From: GCA-2737725 sp965229355
Lineage (GTDB): Bacteria > Pseudomonadota > Alphaproteobacteria > Rhodospirillales > Rhodospirillaceae
Length of the DNA stretch: 64,000 bases
Direction of reading: 5' to 3'
NCBI GenBank assembly: GCA_965229355.1
Contig: OZ245869.1
Location: forward strand, 1-64,000
Numbering within the stretch: the first letter of the stretch is position 1; the number at the start of each line of letters is the position of its first letter. The position numbers were made by a program, and so were the translations under genes. Below, piece by piece: positions 47,871 to 57,588 of the stretch. A model generated the notes under the pieces. The model had not been told where the DNA came from, made no database searches, and saw only the letters and a program-made list of their open reading frames with translations.

Positions 47871-50093
47871 GGCATTGATGCCGAAATAACGGTCGGCTTC
47901 ACGCGGGATGATGTAGCGATAGCTGCCGCCTGGGCCGCCCGAGGTGATGGCCGACGCAAAGCTTTGGTCGAGCACGTTCTTCACCTGGAAGGTCACGCGG
48001 TAACGATCAGCGTTTTCAACCAAGGCCAGCGACAGATCGAGCGTACCGTAGCCATCGATGGTTGTCGCATCGCGAATAGCTTGTGACGCATCGAGTTGGC
48101 TGATTTGGTCCGACTGAGCGTTGAATTGACCGGCCAGAACCACGTCAACCACTGCACCGGTACGAACGCGGTAATCAGCACCCAATGAGCCTTTCCACTT
48201 CGGCGCGTAAGCCAGCTTCGTGCCCGAGGGCACAACGCCGGTGATCACACCGTTGGTCGGGATCTTGAACTGATCAACGCGCGCATTGGTATAAGCCAAG
48301 CCCGCATTGATGTTGAAGTCCGTGGTTGGACGGATCAACGCTTCGACTTCAAAGCCACGGGTCGAGACTTCACCTGCGTTGGTGAAGCGTGTGACCAGCA
48401 CACCAGCGACGGTGTCTGGATTGTTGGCTTGGAAGTTATGATACTCGGCATAGAAGCCCGCCAAGTTCAAAACCAACTGACCATCGAGCAGCGTATTCTT
48501 CAAACCAGCTTCGTAGCTGTCGGCCGTTTCGGCATCGATCACGTTCGTGCCGGTTGCGGTGAGGTTGTAGAACACGTTGTAAGCTGGGCCTTTGTAGCCG
48601 CGCGAGTATGTGGCGTAGAAGGTCGACTCAGGGGCCAACTCGTACGAAATGCCGGCTTTGCCCGACACGTTTTCATTCGAGGTGTTACCCGTGAACGGAC
48701 CGAAGCTGGCGTTAATGCCAGGGCCCGCCAACGCGGTTGTGCGGCTATGGAACACCGACAACTTATCAGACGTGTAGCGCAAACCACCGATGATCGCGAA
48801 TTGATCGGTGATGTTCAGTTCGCCTTGGCCGAACAGAGCGTAGTTCTTGAAGGTCGAGCCAAACGTTGCGGTGCCGGTCGGTTGTGTGACCGTCAGACCC
48901 GCCGTGGTGCATGGTACCAGGCCGGTGACAGGCGTCGGCGATGTGCAGACGATGTCATTCCGCGTGAACGTACGTTCGGTTTCAGCGCGCGAATAGTAAC
49001 CACCGACAACATAGGTGAAGAATTGGTTGTCGGGCGAGGTTAAGCGCACTTCTTGGGTCAGCGTGTCAGAGGTTTGCGGGCCGAAGTCATGCAGTTGGTT
49101 GAAGCCAACATAAGCGCGCGGCAGCCAATCACCATCACGGATTTCGGTGTTGTCGTATTCACGATACGAACCGATGTAGGTGAAGGTGTGATCGTTGAAG
49201 TCGTAATCGGCTTGCAGCGAGATACCGCCACCTTTTTCCTTCGTCGAGGTCACCAAATCTTGGTTCACAGCGCGGGTCTTGTCGCCTTGCGGTGTCGGCA
49301 ATGCGGCCAAGGTGGCGTTGGTCGGCGCGGTACCGATCAACTCGGCATAGCCATCATCATTTGCTTTGCGGTAGTCAGCGATGATGGTGAAGTTCAGCGC
49401 ATCAGACGCTTCGATCGTGAATACGCCGCGGGCACCGTAGTGCTCGTAACCGTTCACGCGTTCGTTGTTGAACACGTTGCGGATGTTGCCGTCGTAGTTG
49501 CCGTAAAAGCCGGTGAAGCGGCTTTTCACTTTGTCACTCAACGGCAAGTCAACTGCACCACGCACGCGGTATTCGTCGCCGCCGGTTGCGTAGCCGCCTT
49601 CGATATAGCCGCCAACCACATCACCCGGACGCTTGGTGACGATGTTGATGACACCAGCCGAGGTGTTTTTGCCGAACAGCGTGCCTTGGGGCCCGCGCAG
49701 CACTTCCAAGCGATCAATGTCGATCAAGTCGCTGAAGGCTTCGCCAGCGCGGCTGAACACAACACCGTCGACAACGGTCGAGATCGACGGTTCACCAGCG
49801 ATGGAGAATGTCGAGGTGCCAACGCCGCGTAAGTACAGCGATTGGTTGATGGTGGTGCCCGACTTACGGAAGTTCATGGTCGGCACCAAGTACTGCGCGC
49901 CTTCCAAGTTGATGGCGCCAGAGTTGGTGATGGCATCGCCCGAGATCACCGACACAGCCACCGGCACATCTTGCAGGCGCTGTTCGCGTTTTTGGGCGGT
50001 CACGATGATTTCTTCGACCTGATCGGCATACGCCGCGCTGGTCGCGAGCAGGGCCACAACGGCGGCGCTACTCAATAAGGTTGTCTTTTTCAT
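47856..50093 (-). CDS. TonB-dependent outer membrane receptor
   Basis: 745 residues. Signal peptide (1-23), TonB-box-like VEEIIVTAQKREQRLQDVPVAVSV, and plug domain with LYLRGVGTSTFS, VVDGV, LEVLRGPQGTLFGKNTSAGVINIVTKRP. A 22-strand barrel ends in NARLNF. The plug type (QxxQDVPxxVSV) is that of the Caulobacter/Sphingomonas receptors for plant-derived sugars, aromatics or other substrates. The ligand is unknown. It lies next to a hexuronate-type block and has a LacI-like half site upstream, so a sugar acid or oligosaccharide is a fair guess. Confidence 0.94.
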   Translation of the reverse strand: MKKTTLLSSAAVVALLATSAAYADQVEEIIVTAQKREQRLQDVPVAVSVISGDAITNSGAINLEGAQYLVPTMNFRKSGTTINQSLYLRGVGTSTFSIAGEPSISTVVDGVVFSRAGEAFSDLIDIDRLEVLRGPQGTLFGKNTSAGVINIVTKRPGDVVGGYIEGGYATGGDEYRVRGAVDLPLSDKVKSRFTGFYGNYDGNIRNVFNNERVNGYEHYGARGVFTIEASDALNFTIIADYRKANDDGYAELIGTAPTNATLAALPTPQGDKTRAVNQDLVTSTKEKGGGISLQADYDFNDHTFTYIGSYREYDNTEIRDGDWLPRAYVGFNQLHDFGPQTSDTLTQEVRLTSPDNQFFTYVVGGYYSRAETERTFTRNDIVCTSPTPVTGLVPCTTAGLTVTQPTGTATFGSTFKNYALFGQGELNITDQFAIIGGLRYTSDKLSVFHSRTTALAGPGINASFGPFTGNTSNENVSGKAGISYELAPESTFYATYSRGYKGPAYNVFYNLTATGTNVIDAETADSYEAGLKNTLLDGQLVLNLAGFYAEYHNFQANNPDTVAGVLVTRFTNAGEVSTRGFEVEALIRPTTDFNINAGLAYTNARVDQFKIPTNGVITGVVPSGTKLAYAPKWKGSLGADYRVRTGAVVDVVLAGQFNAQSDQISQLDASQAIRDATTIDGYGTLDLSLALVENADRYRVTFQVKNVLDQSFASAITSGGPGGSYRYIIPREADRYFGINARLNF

Positions 50094-50413
50094 ATAATTC
50101 CCTCAGTTCCTTGTGGGTGTCTAACGTTGTCATATCCAGCCCTGTTAAAAGGGACTTCAGCATTGGGCATAAAAACCGCGCGCCAAACGTCCCTCTGGGT
50201 AACCGGGTCGACCCCTTCCGTTGCCTCGAATGACCTCAAACCGATCAATCATAAATGCGGAAGTTGTAACGTCCTCCGCACCCGACCAGCCCCAGAGGCG
50301 CTTATGCTTCATAAGCGCGAGACAAGAGAAATTTCTTTCATCGAACTGTCACACGTTTTTCGGGACACACTTGTCCACACCGCATGACCGCTCGCGAATA
50401 ACAAAAGTGTGTT
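50094..50413. other. Intergenic region before the TonB receptor, 320 bp
   Basis: No gene was seen. At 50119-50132, GTCTAACGTTGTCA carries the right half (CGTTGTCA) of the LacI-type operator found at 54950-54963, while the left half is degenerate. The remainder shows nothing I can interpret. Confidence 0.4.
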
Positions 50414-51502
50414 CTAGAAACCTAATTCTTTCATCTCAACGGCGCGTTTCTCGCGCGCGCTGATCTCGGCCGCCGTTCCAATCGCGACCGCCATCAAACC
50501 ATCGTGCGCCGTTACTTCAACCGGACCAGCCCCACGCACAGCGGCATTGAATTTCTGATGCTCATAGAATGTTGAACCGTGGTGTGTGCCGACCTTCAAC
50601 GCCGTCGCATCCACATCGATATTACGACGCTCAACCTTTTTCGGATTACGGAAACCAACGCGTGGTGAATAAACAAGATCACCCGAGGGGATCAGCACAT
50701 CAAGGCGTGCTTTATCACCCACCGCGGTAATCTCTTCTTGGTTCTCAGCGCCATCAGCGAACATGGATAAATCCAACATCGCACGAACACCGTTGGCGAA
50801 ATCCACTGTGGTGTAACTATTGTCGATAATATCAGGCTTTTGGCCCTCATAGCGTTCATCGACGTGGTTCACGTCCATCGCACCCGAGCAGTACACGCGC
50901 ACCGCTTCAGACTTGGTAATCAAGCGCATGAGATCAAAAAAGTGACAGCACTTTTCCACCATCGTGCCGCCGGTGTTTCGCGAGAAACGGTTCCAGTCTT
51001 TCACTTTGACGAGGAATGGAAACCGGTGCTCGCGGATCGACAACATTTGCAAGCGGCCAATACGGCCACTGTGCACCTGAGAAATAAATTCCACCGCTGG
51101 CGGCATGTAGCGGTATTCCATCGCCGTCCAGAATGGCGCTTTGGATTTCTTCGCCTGCTCGACAATCCAGCGTGCATCTTCGATTGTTGTAGCCAGCGGC
51201 TTCTCGCACAAAATCGGCAAGCCTGCATCGAACAGCGGCGCGAGCACATCGCGATGTGTATAGTTCGGGCTGGCAACAATCACGGCGTCAACCAAGCCAC
51301 TCTTGGCCAGCGCTGCGCCATCAGCAAAAGTTTTCACACCAGCGGCTTTGGCGCCCAGCGCATCACGCGCCCAGCCCAAAGATTCTTCCACCGGGTCAGC
51401 CAGAGCTGTCACCACAGCACCAGGGGTCACGGATAGGTTGTTGATGTGCTCGACGCCCATCATCCCCGAACCGACCAAGCCATAACGAACCGTATCGACC
51501 AA
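50414..51502 (-). CDS. Gfo/Idh/MocA family NAD(P)-dependent oxidoreductase
   Basis: 362 residues. Rossmann start YGLVGSGMMGVEHI, ALADP, the family mark CEKPLATTIEDA with the EKP catalytic Lys, and the C-terminal alpha/beta domain with GGTMVEKCCHFFDLMR. The family oxidises or reduces sugars, inositols or sugar acids. The substrate is unknown, but a hexuronate-type transporter starts divergently next to it. The start is TTG 51502 with GGGAG eight bases upstream. A LacI-type operator lies 26 bp before it. Confidence 0.9.
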   Translation of the reverse strand: MVDTVRYGLVGSGMMGVEHINNLSVTPGAVVTALADPVEESLGWARDALGAKAAGVKTFADGAALAKSGLVDAVIVASPNYTHRDVLAPLFDAGLPILCEKPLATTIEDARWIVEQAKKSKAPFWTAMEYRYMPPAVEFISQVHSGRIGRLQMLSIREHRFPFLVKVKDWNRFSRNTGGTMVEKCCHFFDLMRLITKSEAVRVYCSGAMDVNHVDERYEGQKPDIIDNSYTTVDFANGVRAMLDLSMFADGAENQEEITAVGDKARLDVLIPSGDLVYSPRVGFRNPKKVERRNIDVDATALKVGTHHGSTFYEHQKFNAAVRGAGPVEVTAHDGLMAVAIGTAAEISAREKRAVEMKELGF

Positions 51503-51527
51503 AGAATATTCTCCCGAAATCGCTATA

Positions 51528-51541
51528 TGACAGCGCTGACT
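51528..51541. promoter_or_regulatory. Putative LacI-type operator between Gfo/Idh gene and transporter
   Basis: TGACAGCGCTGACT fits the palindrome TGxxAxCGxTxxCA with only the last base off. It lies in the divergent promoter region where a repressor would act on both genes. Confidence 0.5.
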
Positions 51542-51591
51542 TATTGTGAGTATTCTCTCGGCGCGAAGTTTGGGGCAAGCCTAAAAAGACT

Positions 51592-51619
51592 GTGCCACAA
51601 CCACACTTTGGTGTGGCAC
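51592..51619. repeat. Nested inverted repeats before the transporter gene
   Basis: GTGCCAC (51592-51598) pairs with GTGGCAC (51613-51619). Inside it, CCACAC (51601-51606) pairs with GTGTGG (51611-51616) across TTTG. The two foldings share bases, so they exclude each other. It is either an operator or a leader hairpin, 30 bp before the start. Confidence 0.5.
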
Positions 51620-51648
51620 GCCCAAAGGCTCTGGGAGGGGTCATTTGC

Positions 51649-52944
51649 ATGTCGGATACGCTGCAACGCACAATAAATATTGGTGCAACGCAAGAAACAT
51701 CCCTCAGCGACAAAATGCGCTGGGTGCTGTTCATGTTTATCGCCGTGTCCGGTATTTTGGCGCTGGTTGACCGGCAGATTATCTCGGTGCTGAAGCCAAC
51801 CATTGCCGCAGAAATGAACTGGACCGATGACGACTACGGCACTCTGGGCGCGTGGTTCCAAGGGGCCACAGCGGTCGCCCTTCTGGTGGCTGGCCGTTTT
51901 GTAGACAAGTTGGGCGTGAAATGGGCCAATCCCATCAGCGTCTTTTCCTGGAGCGTCGCAGCCGTGTTGCACGGCTGGGCGCTCAGCCTCACCCAGTTCG
52001 TTGTGGCGCGTGTGGGCTTGGGTGTGACCGAAGCCGCCGTGACGCCGACACAGATCAAAACCCTGGCGACGATCTTTCCGCCTCAACTGCGCTCAACCGG
52101 CGTGGGGCTCTCGAACGCCATCGCCAGCATCGGCGCGATTACTGCGCCGTTCATCATTCCGATGATTGCGGTGCCTTATGGCTGGCGCGGCGCTTATGTG
52201 ATTGCGGGGATCGCGGGGCTGGTGTGGGCGGTGGCCTGGATTCTTACCACGCGCAACGTGAACTTTGGTGATACAGGCACGGTCGCCGCAAAAATTGAAG
52301 AGAGCGGCAAGCCCTTGTGGAAAGAACGCAGCGCGTGGGCCATTGCAGGCGCCAAAGCCTTGAGTGATTCAACCTGGTGGCTAATGCTGTTCTGGATGCC
52401 GGACTTTTTAAATCGCCAATTTGGGTTGGCGGGCTCTGAGATCGCACCACCGCTGGCGATTGCTTATACAGGCGCCGCCATTGGCGCGATTTTCAGCGGC
52501 ACGATTGCCAGCTACTTTCTAAAGCGTGGCGTGAGTGTGAATCGTGTGCGCAAAGTCGCGATGCTGATCAGCGGTGTGTTGGTGTTGCCATTACCATTGG
52601 CTTTGCAAGCTGACACGCCGACAACAGCAGCACTGATTTTGGCGGGCGTGTTGGCCGCGCACCAAGGCTTCTCCACAAATTTATTCGCGTTAATCACCGA
52701 CGTGGTCGACAAGTCCCGCATTGGCCGCCTCACCAGCTTCGGCGTGTTCAGCGGCAACATCGGCGGCATGGTGACGTTGAAAGTGGCGGGCTTGGTGCTA
52801 ACAGCAGGCTTGGGTTACATGCCGCTGTTTATGTTCGCGGCGGTGTCATACCTGCTGGCGCTAGCATGGATTCACCTGATGATCCCCACCATTCGCCAAA
52901 TCGAGCAAGACACAAGCGACGTCATGCCCGCAGGCTTACACTAA
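51649..52944 (+). CDS. MFS transporter, hexuronate (ExuT-like, ACS family)
   Basis: 431 residues with 12 predicted membrane helices, the length of E. coli ExuT. The first loop region (FIAVSGILALVDRQIISVLKPTIAAEMNWTDDDYGTLGAWFQ) and VARVGLGVTEAAVTPTQIKTLATIFPPQLRSTGVGLSNA fit the anion:cation symporter family that takes up galacturonate and glucuronate. GGGAGGGG precedes ATG 51649, which sets the start. With UxaC, UxuB and UxaA encoded at 23-27 kb it would supply that pathway. The 3' end overlaps the convergent monooxygenase gene by nine bases. Confidence 0.85.
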   Translation: MSDTLQRTINIGATQETSLSDKMRWVLFMFIAVSGILALVDRQIISVLKPTIAAEMNWTDDDYGTLGAWFQGATAVALLVAGRFVDKLGVKWANPISVFSWSVAAVLHGWALSLTQFVVARVGLGVTEAAVTPTQIKTLATIFPPQLRSTGVGLSNAIASIGAITAPFIIPMIAVPYGWRGAYVIAGIAGLVWAVAWILTTRNVNFGDTGTVAAKIEESGKPLWKERSAWAIAGAKALSDSTWWLMLFWMPDFLNRQFGLAGSEIAPPLAIAYTGAAIGAIFSGTIASYFLKRGVSVNRVRKVAMLISGVLVLPLPLALQADTPTTAALILAGVLAAHQGFSTNLFALITDVVDKSRIGRLTSFGVFSGNIGGMVTLKVAGLVLTAGLGYMPLFMFAAVSYLLALAWIHLMIPTIRQIEQDTSDVMPAGLH

Positions 52945-54003
52945 GAAGCCGTGGTCGATTTTCGGCAGCACGTGGCGGGCAAATAAATCTGCTTCCGCCG
53001 CGTGCGGATAGCCGGAAAGAATGAACGCCTCGATCCCCATGTCGCGGTAGTCGTTCAGCTTGGCGAGCACCTGATCTGGGTCACCGACAATCGCAGCGCC
53101 GCAGCCTGAGCGTGCGCGGCCCACACCGGTCCACAAATTGGCTTCGGCATAGCCATCCGACGATGCGCCTTCGCGCAAGACGGCCTGCGCATGCACACCT
53201 GCTGATTTTGAATCGAGTGACTTCTCGCGGATCGCCGCACCCGTTGCCGCATCCAACTTCGAAAGGAGACGATCAGCCGCCGCACGGGCTTCTGTCTCAG
53301 TGTCACGCACGATCATGTGCGCGCGGTAGCCATAGCGTAATTTACGGCCATACTTTGCTGCGCGTTTATCCATGTCGGCCATGATAGCAGCGATGTTTTC
53401 TTTTTTATCGGGCCACATCAGGAACACATCGCAGCCTTTGGCCGCAGCTTCGCGTGCGTCTTCTGACAAACCACCGAAATACAACAGCGGCGCTTTACCA
53501 GAAACAGTCGTGATGCGCGGCGGATTGAGTTTCAATTTCCAAAACTCACCATCATGATCCAGCGGTTGGCCATTCAGCATGGTTTTCAAAATGCTCATGG
53601 CTTCAACAGTGCGCGTGTAACGCGGCTTAGACTCCATCTTCTCGCCCGGCATATCGGACGAAATGATGTTCACCGTGAGGCGCCCACCCAAGATGCGATC
53701 AATCGTCGCAATTTGACGCGCGAGTTGCGGCGGCCACAACTCACCAATCCGCACAGCCATCAGTAAGCGCATGCGTTTCACATGCGGCGCAATGGCTGCG
53801 GCAAAAGCTGTTGTATCGATGCCGAGTTCGTACCCTGACGGCAGCAGAATATTATCAAACCCGCCCGCTTCGGCTTGCAGCACGATATCGCGGCAATGCT
53901 CCCAGCTCGATTTCAACTTATCGTCGGGCACACCCAAAAATTCGTAGTCGTCATCGCACAGCGCTGAAAACCAGCTGATCTCGCAAGGCGGGCGTTTGGT
54001 CAT
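52936..54003 (-). CDS. LLM class flavin-dependent monooxygenase (alkanesulfonate monooxygenase-like)
   Basis: 355 residues. Luciferase-like TIM barrel with EISWFSALCDDDYEFLG, AEAGGFDNILLPSGYELG, LLMAVRIGELWPPQLARQIATIDRILGGRLTVNIISSD, and the C-terminal GDPDQVLAKLNDYRDMGIEAFILSGYPHAAEADLFA. The last segment is typical of SsuD-type enzymes (FMNH2-dependent, desulfonating). No reductase or ssu transporter gene is adjacent. Its ATG overlaps the aldo/keto reductase stop as ATGA, indicating translational coupling. Confidence 0.88.
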   Translation of the reverse strand: MTKRPPCEISWFSALCDDDYEFLGVPDDKLKSSWEHCRDIVLQAEAGGFDNILLPSGYELGIDTTAFAAAIAPHVKRMRLLMAVRIGELWPPQLARQIATIDRILGGRLTVNIISSDMPGEKMESKPRYTRTVEAMSILKTMLNGQPLDHDGEFWKLKLNPPRITTVSGKAPLLYFGGLSEDAREAAAKGCDVFLMWPDKKENIAAIMADMDKRAAKYGRKLRYGYRAHMIVRDTETEARAAADRLLSKLDAATGAAIREKSLDSKSAGVHAQAVLREGASSDGYAEANLWTGVGRARSGCGAAIVGDPDQVLAKLNDYRDMGIEAFILSGYPHAAEADLFARHVLPKIDHGFLV

Positions 54004-54908
54004 GGCAACGGCTCTCCCATGGAAGCAACCAGCACTGCATACCATTCAGCGCGGGTCCAACGCGGTTTGTAGGCATCAGGAATTTCTTGAATACGCTCGG
54101 GCTTTTGCGTGCCGACAATGGGGATCGGCTTCGCGGGGTGCGCCATGATCCAGCTGTAGGCGGCAGCAGCGCGCGAGACGTTTGTCTCCGCTGCTTTTGT
54201 ATCGAGCAACGCCGCGACAGCTTGCGCGCGCGGCTCTTTCGGGTTGCCGATGCGCCCGCCGCCCAACGGCGACCACGCCAGCACGGCCATGTTCTTCGCC
54301 ATGGCTTGATCGAGAAGGCCGTCTTTCAACGGTTGATATTTCAATGGCGAAAACTCAGGCTGAATCGAAACAATTGGGAGCGCCAAGTGTGCCGCAAGCG
54401 CATCGACTTGCGATGTCGTGAAATTCGAGACGCCGAACGCGCCAATCTTCCCCGCTTTATGCGCAGCCGTAATGGCTTCGGCAATTTCGGCGGGGTGCGT
54501 CAGAAAATCCGGGCGGTGAATTTGCCACAGCGCCACGCGCTCCACGCCCATGCGCTTCAACGATGCATCGATTGCATCTTTTAAATACGTGGCGCTTGAA
54601 TCGTACGGCACGCCCATGGAGATGCCGCCCTTGGTGGCGATGACCATGCGTGAGGCGAGAGATTTGTTTTTGGCGAACACGCGCCCCAGCAGCAATTCAG
54701 CTGCACCAAAGGGTTCGTTGTTGTCGGGGCCATAAATGTCGGCAGTGTCAAACAGCGTGACGCCAGCATCGAGGGCTGCGAGAACGCGCGCTTCGGCAGC
54801 AGCCACATCGTCCCCGGCAAAGCGCCACATACCCCACGCGACAGACGAAACATCGGGCCCACCTTTATAAAGCGGGCGGGATTTGGCGGGGGCTGGAAGC
54901 AATGTCAT
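54000..54908 (-). CDS. Aldo/keto reductase
   Basis: 302 residues from ATG 54908. TIM-barrel reductase with catalytic residues in LFDTADIYG (Asp, Tyr) and VIATKGG (Lys), and QIHRPD with the fourth (His). The NADPH end region reads IPIVGTQKPERIQEI. It is close to YdhF-type reductases, and the substrate is unknown. It is the first gene of a two-gene operon with the flavin monooxygenase. A LacI-type operator lies 42 bp upstream, and the LacI gene is directly beyond it on the same strand. Confidence 0.9.
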   Translation of the reverse strand: MTLLPAPAKSRPLYKGGPDVSSVAWGMWRFAGDDVAAAEARVLAALDAGVTLFDTADIYGPDNNEPFGAAELLLGRVFAKNKSLASRMVIATKGGISMGVPYDSSATYLKDAIDASLKRMGVERVALWQIHRPDFLTHPAEIAEAITAAHKAGKIGAFGVSNFTTSQVDALAAHLALPIVSIQPEFSPLKYQPLKDGLLDQAMAKNMAVLAWSPLGGGRIGNPKEPRAQAVAALLDTKAAETNVSRAAAAYSWIMAHPAKPIPIVGTQKPERIQEIPDAYKPRWTRAEWYAVLVASMGEPLP

Positions 54909-54949
54909 GTGCAATACGGGCTCAAAAATGGGCGAACAAACAAACCATA

Positions 54950-54963
54950 TGATAGCGTTGTCA
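54950..54963. promoter_or_regulatory. LacI-type operator before the aldo/keto reductase operon
   Basis: TGATAGCGTTGTCA fits TGxxAxCGxTxxCA at every fixed position. It lies 42 bp before the reductase gene and 65 bp after the LacI regulator stop. Confidence 0.6.
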
Positions 54964-55027
54964 CATTGATAGGCCCGCGCCTGCCCGGTTGGCAAGACGG
55001 GGCATAATATTCAGTTCAAACAGTGAT

Positions 55028-56038
55028 TTAGCCCTTCGCAGGTGCAGCAGTGGACGCGCGAAGCACCAGTTCATGCGGCAGGCGGCGGTGCACTACCTCG
55101 CCATTGTGATTGAACAGCAAAGCCGCCGCCGCATAGGCCAGATCGCGTGTCGGCTGGCGCACGGTCGTCAGCGGGGGCCAAAGCTGGCTGGCCAGGGCGG
55201 TGTCATCGAACCCGGCCACGGACAATTGCCCCGGCATGGAAATTCCCCGGCGGTGCGCGACCGTAATGACACCTGCCGCCATGTCATCGTTGCTGGCAAA
55301 TATCGCCGTGGGTGGGATTTGCAGGTCCAACAATATATCCCCCGCCGCTTCACCCGAGACGAAATCAAACGCCCCCTGCACCACGTACTTGGGCTCGAAC
55401 GATAACCCGGCCCGGTCCAGCGCCCGGCGATAGCCATACAACCGCTGGTCCGAAGCCGCGTGATTGGTGTGCCCAATAATAAAGCCGATGCGTTTATGCC
55501 CCAGCGCGATCAAATGGCTGGTCATGTCGTCGGCGGCTTTGACGTCATCCATAGAAACAGATGACGAGCGCGTGTGATCAGTGCCCGGCGATATCCGCAC
55601 ATAGGGCACATTACGACGCTCTAACTCCGCCAACACCGGCTCGGCATCGGTGACGGGCGATGACAAAATCACGCCGTCCACTTGGGTTTGATCAATCAGC
55701 CCGCCAATCTCAGCGGTGAGACGTGGTGATGCCACATCGGACGGCTGGGCCAGCAACCGCACGCCCTCTTCCGTGCAACGCGCCCAAACACCCAACTGAA
55801 TTTGATGAATATAATGCGGGCTGTGGTTGTCGTAGATCAGCGCGATTTGGTAGCTGCGCTTACCAGCTAAAATGCGCGCGGCAACGCTGGGCGTGAAATT
55901 CATTTCTGCCACCGCGCGCTCGACCCGTGCACGCGTTTCTTCCGAGACGTAACGTTCTTTATTCAGCACGCGCGAGACGGTCTTCATAGATACGCCTGCG
56001 GCGACGGATACGTCTTTAATGGTTCTGCGGCTGGTCAT
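55028..56038 (-). CDS. LacI family transcriptional regulator
   Basis: 336 residues from ATG 56038. The N-terminal helix-turn-helix (TIKDVSVAAGVSMKTVSRVLNKERYVSEETRARVERAVAEM) has the hinge SVAARILAGKRS, then a sugar-binding-protein-like domain (IALIYDNHSPHYIHQIQLG, GVILSSPV, HKRIGFIIG, FASNDDMAAGVI, VAGFDDTALASQLWPPLTTVRQP). It most likely represses the sugar-acid genes in this window in the absence of inducer. That is inferred from the matching operators at 54950, 51528 and 25910. Confidence 0.93.
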   Translation of the reverse strand: MTSRRTIKDVSVAAGVSMKTVSRVLNKERYVSEETRARVERAVAEMNFTPSVAARILAGKRSYQIALIYDNHSPHYIHQIQLGVWARCTEEGVRLLAQPSDVASPRLTAEIGGLIDQTQVDGVILSSPVTDAEPVLAELERRNVPYVRISPGTDHTRSSSVSMDDVKAADDMTSHLIALGHKRIGFIIGHTNHAASDQRLYGYRRALDRAGLSFEPKYVVQGAFDFVSGEAAGDILLDLQIPPTAIFASNDDMAAGVITVAHRRGISMPGQLSVAGFDDTALASQLWPPLTTVRQPTRDLAYAAAALLFNHNGEVVHRRLPHELVLRASTAAPAKG

Positions 56039-56222
56039 GGCAAAATGTCTTAACGGGGCCCTAAAATCCAAGCCCAATCCTAGCCTTAGAGCAACCCGAA
56101 ACGCCACAAGCGTCTTTGACCATCAGGACCGTTTGGCATAGCGGAACCAGACGGTAGAGATGTGGCCTTCAATCAATATTAAGGTTGGTTACTTATGGTC
56201 CCGCCTCTTCTGAGGAGATGTC

Positions 56223-57416
56223 ATGAACCTATCAATTCACCATGTCGGCGGCAGATGGGGCACCATTCCATCCATCGACAAATGGGTGTCGTTTTTCCCA
56301 AGTTTTGACATCACGCTTTATGAGCCAGATCAGGCGGCGGCTGAAAAAATACGCCGCATGGACCTCAAAAAAGAGCGCGGCTTTAACAGCGTTAATATCC
56401 AAATGGATTGCTTAGGTGAATTCGATGGCGCATCGGAGTTTCATCTGTGCTTTGACAGAAGCGCATCTAGCATGTTGCCTTTTGATCCTGAGTTTAGTGA
56501 ATACTCTGTGTTCATCCCACAGCGCGGGCGCGGCGTCTATAAACTGGGCATTGCCCGCCAGGCTGAAACGATTTCGGTCAATGTTCGCTCCATCGGCTCA
56601 CTGATCGCCGAAGGAAAAATTTCCGCCCCGGATGTGCTGTCTGTCGACGCTGAAGGTGCTGCTCTTCAAATTTTAAAGGGCGTTGGCCAGAAAAATCTAC
56701 AAAACGTGGTTGGCTTATTTGTTGAGTCATCATTTCTGCCCTGCCGCACGGGCGAGTTACCGCTTCATGATATGCTCAGCTATCTCTCACGTGAGGGATT
56801 CTTGCTGTTTGAAATGTCGAACATGGCGCGCTATTCGCTGAGCGAAATGCATCTTGGCGCATATGACCGCGGGATTTACACCGACATTCAAGACGCGCTT
56901 TTCCTTAGAAATCCGAAAACGGTCGATGACCCACAGACGCTTCAGAAACTTGCCATGGTCTCTCTGCTTTGCGGGGCAACGAGCATTGCTTATGAGTGCT
57001 TCAAAAAGCTAGATAAACTGGGTCAGGAATTTGCCTGGCACCAGCCATCCGAAAACAATGGAATAAACTTCTTACATGATTTCTACAAAACGTTCTCGAG
57101 CTACCGGCACTTAACACTGCCCAAGCTTGATGAGACGTTTACTGTGGAAATTCACAACTATATGCAATACTCCGACACGTACCCGCCGCAGGATGTTTTT
57201 GATCGATATTCGGCGCATATGGCCAGCACGATTCCGAAGTATCTACACGTCCTTGCGGAATACAAGCAGCTGGAAAAAATTGTGCCGACACACGACATGC
57301 TGTACGCAAAATATGGGCTGAATGATCTCGCAGAAACCGCAAAAGCCGAACGGCTGCGGCAAATCGAATTCCTGAAAGATGCGCTAGCGCGCGTTGGCGT
57401 TCTCAAACGAGGCTGA
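56223..57416 (+). CDS. FkbM-like SAM-dependent methyltransferase
   Basis: 397 residues. The N-terminal half resembles FkbM-type O-methyltransferases: HHVGGRWGTIPS at motif I, DITLYEPDQ at motif II, and PDVLSVDAEGAALQILKGVG at the conserved iDvEGaE..lLkG site. The C-terminal third (about 230-397) is helical, rich in Tyr and His, and unrecognised. The family often modifies glycans or secondary metabolites. No glycan cluster is adjacent. The rather AT-rich local codon use against the neighbours is a faint hint of transfer. Confidence 0.72.
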   Translation: MNLSIHHVGGRWGTIPSIDKWVSFFPSFDITLYEPDQAAAEKIRRMDLKKERGFNSVNIQMDCLGEFDGASEFHLCFDRSASSMLPFDPEFSEYSVFIPQRGRGVYKLGIARQAETISVNVRSIGSLIAEGKISAPDVLSVDAEGAALQILKGVGQKNLQNVVGLFVESSFLPCRTGELPLHDMLSYLSREGFLLFEMSNMARYSLSEMHLGAYDRGIYTDIQDALFLRNPKTVDDPQTLQKLAMVSLLCGATSIAYECFKKLDKLGQEFAWHQPSENNGINFLHDFYKTFSSYRHLTLPKLDETFTVEIHNYMQYSDTYPPQDVFDRYSAHMASTIPKYLHVLAEYKQLEKIVPTHDMLYAKYGLNDLAETAKAERLRQIEFLKDALARVGVLKRG

Positions 57417-57588
57417 TTTTATATAGAGCGGCAGACAAAATCCCTTTCGGAGAATAGAGAGAGCTTTTTATGGTGGGGCATCACCAACTGTTTTGAAGAT
57501 GATTAGATAGAGACCGCGCGCATCAAACCTCATAAATTGATGTGATCTTATAAGGGCGGCTCGTTTGACGACCGGTGTTCCAAGACAG

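Noticed and set aside
49053..49832. 259-residue reading frame opposite the TonB receptor
   Set aside because: It is antisense to a complete receptor gene, has no homology that I can see, and shows typical valine-rich reverse-strand composition.
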